A DNA stretch of 44,243 nucleotides from a virus. A model generated the notes under the pieces. It was not told the DNA's origin and did no database searches. It worked only from the letters and a program-made list of their open reading frames with translations. The DNA lies in the IMG/VR virus record IMGVR_UViG_3300046616_000070, positions 1 to 44,243 of that record. One strand, 5' to 3'. Shown in pieces: positions 37,584 through 44,243 of the stretch (its first letter is position 1; every line of letters begins with the position of its first letter). A program made the translations under genes and the position numbers.

Positions 37584-37612
37584 CCGGGGACCTTCGGGTC
37601 CTCGGTTTTTTT
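37584..37612 (+). terminator. Strong intrinsic terminator after the capsid gene (T7 T-phi-like)
   Basis: CCGGGGACC-TTCG-GGTCCTCGG (37584-37605) forms 9 pairs including one G-T, with a stable TTCG loop, followed by seven T. It is in the same place as T7 T-phi, which reduces transcription of tail genes relative to capsid. Confidence 0.93.
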
Positions 37613-37628
37613 CGTTTGAAGGATCACA

Positions 37629-38225
37629 ATGGATACCACTGCGCTCGCTCCCATGACGGAGCTTGAAGCCATCAACGACATGCTGTCGCTCATCTCTGAG
37701 AGCCCGGTGGCCTCCCTTGACGAGGCATCTAGGGTCGCTGATGCACAGACTGCGGTGCAGATACTGCGCCGACAACTACGCGACACCCAGACCCGCAATT
37801 GGGATTGGAACACCGAGAACGGGATGTGGTTCTCGCCCGACATGGACGGCAACATCGTCCTGCCGCGCAACTGCATCAAGGTCGATCCGACCGATCCGCG
37901 CCTCGATTATGTGCGCCGGGGCGACAAGCTCTGGGACCGCACCAACAAGACATTCAACATCGGCAAGCGTGTCCAGCTCGACATCGTCTTCATCCTCCCG
38001 TTCGAGGACATTCCTGAAACCGCCCGCCGCTACATCAGCATCGCCGCTGGTCGCAAGTTCGAGAACCGCATCATCGGTGACAGCACTTCGCATCAGATCA
38101 ACGAAGCGGATGTCATGCAGGCGTGGGCGATCCTGTTGCAGGAGGAATGCGACAACGCCGAACTCAACGTAGTGAAAGACAGCTCGACCGTCCGCAATAT
38201 CAGCCACGGTCGCTACCGAAGGTAA
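37629..38225 (+). CDS. Tail tubular protein A, T7 gp11-like
   Basis: 198 aa (T7 gp11 196). ELEAINDMLSLISESPVASL, LRRQLRDTQTRNWDWNTE and AARRYISIAAGRKFENRIIG match the tail adaptor family. AAGGATCACA precedes the ATG. It forms the adaptor ring between portal and nozzle. Confidence 0.95.
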   Translation: MDTTALAPMTELEAINDMLSLISESPVASLDEASRVADAQTAVQILRRQLRDTQTRNWDWNTENGMWFSPDMDGNIVLPRNCIKVDPTDPRLDYVRRGDKLWDRTNKTFNIGKRVQLDIVFILPFEDIPETARRYISIAAGRKFENRIIGDSTSHQINEADVMQAWAILLQEECDNAELNVVKDSSTVRNISHGRYRR

Positions 38226-40610
38226 ATGACTAAGCCTGCCTCTGGCACAATCCCGAACCTCGTCAACGGCGTCTCCCAGCAAGCCCCAGCACTCCGTCTC
38301 CCCACCCAGTCGGAGCTGCAGGAGAACTACTACTCCACAATCGTGGAAGGCTTGAAGGACCGGCCACCGACCGAACACATCGCCAAAATCCTCGACACTC
38401 TCCCGACGAACGTCTTCACGCACATCATCAACCGCGACATCAACGAGAAGTATCTCGTGGTGTTCGACCCGGAAGATGGCATCCTGCGTGTATTCGACTT
38501 CAACGGCGTCGAGCGTGAGGTCTTCTATCCGCGCGGCTTCGACTACATCAAGGACGCCACCAGCGACATGCTGCGTGCCGTCACCGTGGCCGACTACACC
38601 TTCATCACCAACACCACCGTAGCCACCGCTATGGACACGGAAGTGCAGCCGACGCGCAAGCCCGAGGCACTGATCAACGTCCTCGCGGGCAACTACGGCA
38701 AGACCTACGCAATCCGTATCAACGGCGTCGTCGCGGCCCAGTACATCACTCCAGATGGCGATCAGGCGTCTGAGGCTCCGTTCATCGACACGGTCTACAT
38801 CGCCTCGCAGCTCGATGCGTCGCTCACGGCCAACGGCTTCAATGCGGGCGGCTGGCACTCGAACCGCTACGGCAACGCCATCCACATCTTCCATGAGCTG
38901 GGCGTCCAGTTCAGCGTCGAGGTGCAGGACGGCTACAATGGCAATGCCATGAAGGCCGCGAAGGGAAGCGTACAGCGCTTCTCCGATCTGCCTGCGTTCG
39001 GCCCTGATGGGTTCACCATCGAGATCGCGGGCGACAACGGCAACACCGGAGACAACTACTACGTCCAGTTCCAGAAGGGCGTGGACGGTCCCGGCGTGTG
39101 GAAGGAAGCTGTGAAGCAGGGCGAGAAGCTCTACCTCAAATCCGCGACCATGCCGCATGCGCTGATCTCGGAAGCTGACGGCACGTTCACGTTCGACGAG
39201 ATCGAATGGGACCCGCGTAAGTGCGGCGACAGCGACAGCTCACCGGACCCGTCGTTCGTCGGCGACTACATCGAAGATGTCTTCTTCCATCGCAACCGGC
39301 TCGGCCTGCTGTCTGGCGAGAACTCGATCATGAGCCGCAACGGTTCGTTCTTCGACTTCTTCCGCACCACGGCTACCGCTGTCCTCGACGATGATCCCAT
39401 CGACGTTGGCGCATCGCACGTCAAGGTCTCGCTGCTCAAGCATGCGGTGCCCTATCAGGATCAGCTCGTGCTCTTCTCGGAGCAGACGCAGTTCACTGTC
39501 AGTGGCAACGATCTGCTCACCCCGAAGACCGTCTCGATCCGTCCGCAGACTGAGTATGTGTGCGATGGAAACGTGAGACCAGTCGGCCTGGGGCAGTCCA
39601 TCTTCTTCGCTGCACGGCGAGGGGATTACAGCTCGATCTGGGAATACAACATCGACAAGGTCTCGCAGACCGCCTCGGCCAACGAGGTCACCGCTCACGT
39701 CCCGGCCTATGTGCCGAAGGGTGTGTTCAGGATGGCCGGTACGTCCAACGAGAGCGTCCTTGCGATGCTCGCATCCAGCGACCCCACGCGCATTTATGTC
39801 TACCGCTTCTACACATCCTCGGATGGACAGAGGCTGCAGGCGGCGTGGCAGCGTTGGTCACTGCCGGGCAACCCGAAGATACTGAACGTCGAGTTCATCG
39901 AGAGCGATATGTACGTCGTCGCAGAGCGCGAGGACGGTGTGTATCTGGAGAAGATCAGGATGCAGCCGAACGCCTTCGATGAGGGCCTTGGCTTCCTCGT
40001 GCGGCTCGACCGACGCATCCATACCGATAAGCTCCCAGCTCCGGTCTACAGCCCGCAGTATGGCTACACTGTCTACACCCTGCCTTACATGCCGTCCGAG
40101 AACATCGTGGCGGTCACGTCAACAGGCGGGACGACGCTGCCTGCCATCGAGCTGCCGGTCTCCGCGATCAGCTCTGACGGTCTGCAGGTTGCCCTTACAG
40201 GCGACACCCGTGGCGCGAAGGTGTGGTTCGGTGAACCCTACGAACGCCGCTATCGGTTCTCTCGGTTCTATCTGCGGCAGCAGTCGGCCAACGGCGGCAG
40301 CACGGCTGTACAGTCGGGGCGGCTCCAGCTCAAGCAGTTGACGCTGGCTTACAACAACTCGGCGTACTTCCGCGTCGAGGTCACTCCTGAGGGGCGGCAG
40401 ACCTACGTCTACGAAATGACGGGGCGCACCTTGGGCAACGCTCAGAACATCCTCGGTCATATTCCGCTGCGGTCGGGCAAGATGTCGATCCCACTCATGT
40501 CGCGCAACGACAGGATCACCATCGACCTTAGCTCGTCCAGTTGGATGCCCTCGGCATTCATCAACGCGGAATGGCAGGGGACACATAACGAGAAGGCAAG
40601 AGAGCTTTAA
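38226..40610 (+). CDS. Tail tubular protein B (nozzle), T7 gp12-like
   Basis: 794 aa (T7 gp12 794). IPNLVNGVSQQAPALRLPTQSELQENYYSTIVEGLKDRPPTE, VFFHRNRLGLLSGENSIMSRNGSFFDFF and WQRWSLPG are classic for this family. The ATG follows the gp11-like stop without a gap. Confidence 0.97.
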   Translation: MTKPASGTIPNLVNGVSQQAPALRLPTQSELQENYYSTIVEGLKDRPPTEHIAKILDTLPTNVFTHIINRDINEKYLVVFDPEDGILRVFDFNGVEREVFYPRGFDYIKDATSDMLRAVTVADYTFITNTTVATAMDTEVQPTRKPEALINVLAGNYGKTYAIRINGVVAAQYITPDGDQASEAPFIDTVYIASQLDASLTANGFNAGGWHSNRYGNAIHIFHELGVQFSVEVQDGYNGNAMKAAKGSVQRFSDLPAFGPDGFTIEIAGDNGNTGDNYYVQFQKGVDGPGVWKEAVKQGEKLYLKSATMPHALISEADGTFTFDEIEWDPRKCGDSDSSPDPSFVGDYIEDVFFHRNRLGLLSGENSIMSRNGSFFDFFRTTATAVLDDDPIDVGASHVKVSLLKHAVPYQDQLVLFSEQTQFTVSGNDLLTPKTVSIRPQTEYVCDGNVRPVGLGQSIFFAARRGDYSSIWEYNIDKVSQTASANEVTAHVPAYVPKGVFRMAGTSNESVLAMLASSDPTRIYVYRFYTSSDGQRLQAAWQRWSLPGNPKILNVEFIESDMYVVAEREDGVYLEKIRMQPNAFDEGLGFLVRLDRRIHTDKLPAPVYSPQYGYTVYTLPYMPSENIVAVTSTGGTTLPAIELPVSAISSDGLQVALTGDTRGAKVWFGEPYERRYRFSRFYLRQQSANGGSTAVQSGRLQLKQLTLAYNNSAYFRVEVTPEGRQTYVYEMTGRTLGNAQNILGHIPLRSGKMSIPLMSRNDRITIDLSSSSWMPSAFINAEWQGTHNEKAREL

Positions 40611-41080
40611 TGGGCTACGTCCAGCGGGCAACCGTTGAAGACGTTACGTTCATCTCCAAGAACCTGCGGCAGGCAGATCGAGACGAGTGCGATGCTACAC
40701 TAGCAACGCTGCCCGAATTGATCCTGCCGCAGGCCGTGGCTCCCGGTCGGGATGTGTGGACATTCCACCTGAACGACGGGACCCCGGTTGGAGTGTTCGG
40801 CGTCGATAGAACACCAGACCCGATGGTCGGCATCGTATGGATGCTTTCGACCGACGAGATCAAAAATCACAAACGAGAGTTCCTCGTGGAGAGCAAGCCG
40901 TATGTGCTCGCACTCAACGACGACTTCCCCATCATCACCAACATGGTGGATGCGCGGAACACCTTACATCACCGCTGGCTGAAATGGCTCGGCTTCTCCT
41001 TCCTTCGCAGGATCGAACGATGGGGTGCACGCAGCGTCCCCTTCTATGAGTTCGCAAGGATGAAACAATCATGTGCATAA
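40610..41080 (+). CDS. T7 gp13-like internal protein (DUF2833)
   Basis: 156 aa (T7 gp13 138). Start overlaps the nozzle stop. VQRATVEDVTFISKNLRQADRDEC, PVGVFGVD and FPIITNMVDARNTLHHRWLKWLGFSFLRRIERWGARSVPFYEFAR match the gp13 family, which has an acetyltransferase-like fold. Needed for virion assembly in T7; not always found in the particle. Confidence 0.88.
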   Translation: MGYVQRATVEDVTFISKNLRQADRDECDATLATLPELILPQAVAPGRDVWTFHLNDGTPVGVFGVDRTPDPMVGIVWMLSTDEIKNHKREFLVESKPYVLALNDDFPIITNMVDARNTLHHRWLKWLGFSFLRRIERWGARSVPFYEFARMKQSCA

Positions 41081-41628
41081 TGGCACTGGGTGCGCTCGCA
41101 CCTATCCTCGGCATGATCAGCAGCATCGGCTCCGCTGTCGTCGGCTATGCCGCGCAGAAGCAGCAGGCTGATCAGCAGAATGCTTACTACGCCCAGAACG
41201 CTCGGGCGGCTCAGATGGCTGCTGTCAACCAGTACGCCAACCAGCAGAACCAGATCATCCAGAAGCGCAACGCAGCGAGCCAGCAGGTTGAGGAGACGCA
41301 CATCGCGGCCCTCAAAGCCCGTGGCACTGCGCACGTCGCGTCCGGTGAGGCTGGTGTTACTGGCCTCTCTGTCGATGCCCTCATTGACGACTTCTACGGT
41401 CGTGAGGGTCGGCGCGTCGATAGCATCGATCAGAACTACGAGATGGACCGCGACTACATGCGGGCCAACATGGAAAGCACTGAGGCTCAGGCCCAGCAGC
41501 GCATCAACAGTGTCCGTCAAGCCAGTGAACCGTCCTTCGCAGACGCCGCCATCCGTATCCTCGGAGGTGTCGCCAGCGGCATCGGCGGCATGGCTAAGGG
41601 CGGCATGACACAGGAGTTCGCGAGCTAA
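41071..41628 (+). CDS. Internal virion protein, T7 gp14-like
   Basis: 185 aa (T7 gp14 196). It starts MCIMALGALAPILGMISSIGSAVVGYAAQKQQ, close in plan to T7 MCWAAAIPIAISGAQAIS, with a hydrophobic N-terminus followed by a long coiled-coil (QQADQQNAYYAQNARAAQ). In T7 it forms the outer-membrane pore during ejection. It also bears the Met-Cys start of the three small virion proteins. Confidence 0.9.
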   Translation: MCIMALGALAPILGMISSIGSAVVGYAAQKQQADQQNAYYAQNARAAQMAAVNQYANQQNQIIQKRNAASQQVEETHIAALKARGTAHVASGEAGVTGLSVDALIDDFYGREGRRVDSIDQNYEMDRDYMRANMESTEAQAQQRINSVRQASEPSFADAAIRILGGVASGIGGMAKGGMTQEFAS

Positions 41629-43886
41629 TGGCGCGACAAGGACGAGTACAAGTCGAGGAGCTGCAGGGGCCGGTTCCTCTGCAGGCTGCACCACTGCCGG
41701 GCGACACCTTCACGGGTGCCGCTCAGGCCCCCATCAATACGGACCTCACGCGCCTCGCGGATGCACTGAGCAGCTTCAACACCTCGCTGTCCAGCTTCGG
41801 CACCGCTGCCAAGCAGGCCCAGCTCAAGGCGCTCGACGAGGCTGAGGGCGCTCGCGCCAACAAGATGATTGCAGGCTGGACACCGGAGCAGGCCCGTGAG
41901 GCTGTGCAGAACGGCACGCTCGCCAACTTCCAGCATCCGCACTGGAAGGCCGCAGTCGAGAAGAACAGCGGTCAGGCTTACGGCGAGCAGATCATGGGCT
42001 CCATTCAGGAGCAGATCAAAACGGGTCAGATCGACCTTAGCTCGGATCAGGACAACATCTCGGACGTGGTCACCAAGGCCACCAACGACACGATGCAGAA
42101 CCTGCCGCCGTGGTTCCTCGCATCCAAGTCAGGCATGGCCGGTCTCATGCAGCGCGTCGAGGCTGGTCGAGATCAGCTCATCCGTGCCCAGACCGAACAG
42201 CGTGCTGCGGCCTTCACGCGCAAGCAGGAAGGTGTCGTCTACGAGCAGTTCAGCAAGATGTTCGACGTGACCACGGGTCAGCCCGCCGACATCACGCAGA
42301 GCAAGATCAGGGGCGTCTACGCCGACCTCGGCAACAGCAAGTTCCTGCGCAACGATCAGGTGGATAAGGTCCTCATTGACGTGCTCCGCAACAAGGCCGC
42401 TGATCCCAACTCCGTTGAAGCTGTCGTGCATTCGCTCAGCATCGACCGCGTCGGCAAGGATGGCGAGAAGGTCCCGGCGCTCGGTGCCAACCCGCGTTAC
42501 GCTGCGGACATCGCCCAGATCAGGGACACCGCTCGCGCCACGTTGACCAAGAAGTACGACGACACTGCAGAGGCTACGGCCAAGCAGAACGTGCGTGACG
42601 CCATCGATCGGCAGGACGGTTCACTCTGGACGATGAACTCCCAGAGCTACGAGAACCCGTATGCGAAGGGTGACAAGAGCCGCACCATCGACATGAGCAA
42701 GACCAAGGACGCGGCGGCTACGGACTACCTGACCTACAGCAAGCAGCTCGCTGGCTCGCGTCGGGAGAGCCCGGAGAACCAGTATCAGCGGGAGTGGAAT
42801 ACACTCACTGCGAACAACATGCCGAACCCGGCTTGGACTGAGATGCTGTCGAGTCCGTCGAAGGCGTTCGCCAACCCGCAGTCGCTCACCAACCCAGTGC
42901 AGAGGCAGCAGGCCATCGCCTCGGGCGAGCTGTTCATGCGGATGTCCGAAGCGAACTATCCGTATGTGAAGAACACGCTCAAGCTGGACAAGAACGCTCT
43001 GGACTTCAATCAGGTCTACGCGGTCGCGCGTCAGCTTGGCAAGAACGAGGATCAGGCTCTCGACATGGCGGCGGCTGCTATCCGCACCCCCGACAACGAG
43101 AACGACATGGCCGTGCGCTCGCAGCGTGCGAAGGATGTCGAGGCCAAGGTGAAGTCGATGGACTTCGGTACCGGCTGGTCGAGCTACATCCCGTTCAACA
43201 ACAGTAACGCCAAGAACAGCGGTGCGGTGCAGAAGCGCATCCTCGACGTGGCTACAGTGCTCACTCGCGTCCCCGGCATGTCGCTGGACGATGCAGTCAA
43301 GGGTGCAGCCGAGATGGTGCAGAAGCGCTCCATCTATGTGAACGGTCACGTCGTGGCCGACAACGGCTACATGCCCCCGAAGCAGTTCACGGGCAACATC
43401 GAGAAGGCTCTCGCCGACTACCACAAGCAGTACGGCAAGGCCGAGGCTGTTGGCTCTGCCAGCGACCTCAGCATCGAACCCATGGGCGGCGGCACGTTCC
43501 GCATCATCGACGCCTCACAGGAGGGCGGCAAGCCGCTCTACGCGCAGGACGCCAAGGGCCGTGTGATCCCCGCTACGATCACGATGGCTCAGCTCACGCG
43601 CATGCAGAAGGACACCGAGGCGGGTACCGAAGTGACCCGTGAAGCTGCCCAGCAGGAACAGCTCCGTGCTGCTCAGGCTGCGGATGCCAACCGTCTGCGC
43701 TCGACGCCTGATCGTCTGCTGTCACCAGCACAGCGCGAGACGAAGCGGGCACTGGGTCCAGACCCGGCGCTCGATGCCTTCACCAACCTCAACGGCGGCG
43801 CGGAGATGATCCCACCGCAGCAGTTCGAGGACACCTTCAAGAAGCTCTTCCAGCGTCCCCACGGGCGTCTGGGCAAGCAGAACTAA
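41628..43886 (+). CDS. Internal virion protein, T7 gp15-like
   Basis: 752 aa (T7 gp15 747). TAATG overlap with the gp14-like gene. Helical throughout, with LTRLADALSSFNTSLSSFGTAAKQAQLKALDEAEGARANKM near the N-terminus. In T7 it forms the periplasmic tunnel with gp16 that carries DNA into the cell. Position and length are diagnostic. Confidence 0.9.
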   Translation: MARQGRVQVEELQGPVPLQAAPLPGDTFTGAAQAPINTDLTRLADALSSFNTSLSSFGTAAKQAQLKALDEAEGARANKMIAGWTPEQAREAVQNGTLANFQHPHWKAAVEKNSGQAYGEQIMGSIQEQIKTGQIDLSSDQDNISDVVTKATNDTMQNLPPWFLASKSGMAGLMQRVEAGRDQLIRAQTEQRAAAFTRKQEGVVYEQFSKMFDVTTGQPADITQSKIRGVYADLGNSKFLRNDQVDKVLIDVLRNKAADPNSVEAVVHSLSIDRVGKDGEKVPALGANPRYAADIAQIRDTARATLTKKYDDTAEATAKQNVRDAIDRQDGSLWTMNSQSYENPYAKGDKSRTIDMSKTKDAAATDYLTYSKQLAGSRRESPENQYQREWNTLTANNMPNPAWTEMLSSPSKAFANPQSLTNPVQRQQAIASGELFMRMSEANYPYVKNTLKLDKNALDFNQVYAVARQLGKNEDQALDMAAAAIRTPDNENDMAVRSQRAKDVEAKVKSMDFGTGWSSYIPFNNSNAKNSGAVQKRILDVATVLTRVPGMSLDDAVKGAAEMVQKRSIYVNGHVVADNGYMPPKQFTGNIEKALADYHKQYGKAEAVGSASDLSIEPMGGGTFRIIDASQEGGKPLYAQDAKGRVIPATITMAQLTRMQKDTEAGTEVTREAAQQEQLRAAQAADANRLRSTPDRLLSPAQRETKRALGPDPALDAFTNLNGGAEMIPPQQFEDTFKKLFQRPHGRLGKQN

Positions 43887-43899
43887 ACCCCATCAACCG

Positions 43900-43928
43900 G
43901 CGAGGGGAGAGCTGAGGCTCTCTCCCGC
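43900..43928 (+). terminator. Strong hairpin between gp15- and gp16-like genes
   Basis: GAGAGC-TGAG-GCTCTC inner stem extended outwards by GCG(A)GGG / TCCCGC with one bulge. No T-run follows, so termination is uncertain; it may act on mRNA stability. Confidence 0.5.
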
Positions 43929-43944
43929 TCATTAGGATATCTCA

Positions 43945-44243
43945 ATGGATGAACTCCAGCAGCAGCCTATCGTCCCTGAGGGTGACGTTGTCGTTGCACC
44001 CGAAGTCAAGGAAGAGGTTGCTAAGCCAGCCGTCGAGGCCGCTCCGTCACCGGACGCCGCGCAGCCGGTAGCCAACAGCCAGGTCGAAGCGCAGCCCATC
44101 GCGCCAGTCGCCGACGAAGCACTTCTCAAGGGTCTCGAACATGAAGCACCGATGCAGGTGCCGACCGAGGAGAAGCGGTCTCCCGTAGTCTCCTCTGCCG
44201 TTCAGCAGCTCACGCCGTTTCTGGGCGCGGGCAAGGACACCTC
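43945..44243 (+). CDS. Large internal virion protein, gp16-like (5' part, continues at base 1)
   Basis: ATG 43945 is preceded by AGGATATCTCA. The first 69 residues (MDELQQQPIVPEGDVVVAP, Val/Glu/Ala/Pro-rich) are a disordered N-terminus before the M15 domain. The frame runs through the 127-bp repeat and joins that of base 36, so an apparent start at 36 is only an internal Met. Confidence 0.92.
   Translation, partial: MDELQQQPIVPEGDVVVAPEVKEEVAKPAVEAAPSPDAAQPVANSQVEAQPIAPVADEALLKGLEHEAPMQVPTEEKRSPVVSSAVQQLTPFLGAGKDT
44117..44243. repeat. 127-bp exact terminal repeat, right copy
   Basis: Identical to bases 1-127. One copy should be removed when the sequence is treated as a circle of 44,116 bp. 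Confidence 0.95.

Overview
This window is one essentially complete genome of a T7-like podovirus (Autographiviridae type) that appears to be temperate. The last 127 bases (44117-44243) repeat the first 127 exactly, so the contig closes into a circle of about 44,116 bp. The gene for the large internal virion protein crosses the junction (43945 to the end, then 1-4280). Every convincing gene is on the + strand. They are tightly packed, with many ATGA, GTGA and TGATG overlaps and many GTG or TTG starts. GC-rich codon use, TTGAC-type -35 boxes and a GTA-like 3TM holin homologue suggest an alphaproteobacterial host. That is an inference, and no host gene is present apart from a tRNA-Leu.

In T7 order the genome reads as follows. 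(1) A non-coding block (11139-12568) lies between the large terminase gene and the early genes. It holds C/G-rich repeats, 11-bp iterons, GGTGACAA sites and promoter-like elements, and is the best candidate for the genome ends. (2) The early region (12569-15842) holds small unknown proteins and a probable protein kinase that is positionally like T7 gp0.7. (3) A lysogeny module (16047-18377) holds an unknown protein, a MarR-like winged-helix regulator, a tyrosine integrase, and a complete tRNA-Leu(UAG) flanked on both sides by GGTGACA repeats (probable attP), followed by an intrinsic terminator. (4) Next is the single-subunit RNA polymerase (18849-21302). The order int then RNAP is also known from some marine T7-like phages. 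(5) The replication module (21381-31221) holds a gp2.5-like SSB, endonuclease I, primase-helicase with an internal start, DNA polymerase, exonuclease and dNMP kinase, with small genes between them. (6) The morphogenesis region (31229-43886, then gp16-like across the junction) holds three tandem gp6.7/gp7.3-like small proteins, portal, scaffold, an inserted lysis cassette, a tRNA-like RNA, major capsid followed by a strong terminator, tail tubes A and B, and gp13, gp14, gp15 and gp16 homologues. (7) Adsorption and packaging (4339-11138) holds a gp17-like fibre, a poly-glycine adhesin, a probable fibre chaperone, a second holin (gp17.5-like), a GNAT protein, the small terminase, an SGNH-hydrolase spike and the large terminase.

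Two families of transcription signals can be read. Five sites share a core close to AATAGGTTGCACTCCTACC and are candidate promoters for the phage polymerase. Seven early or lysogeny-region sites have a host-like -35/18-bp/-10 layout with an unusually conserved spacer and may be host-RNAP promoters under a common regulator. The most unusual element is a tRNA-like sequence just upstream of the capsid gene. Its acceptor, D and T arms are intact and it ends in CCA, but its anticodon loop carries a CUUG-tetraloop hairpin, so it cannot be an ordinary decoding tRNA.
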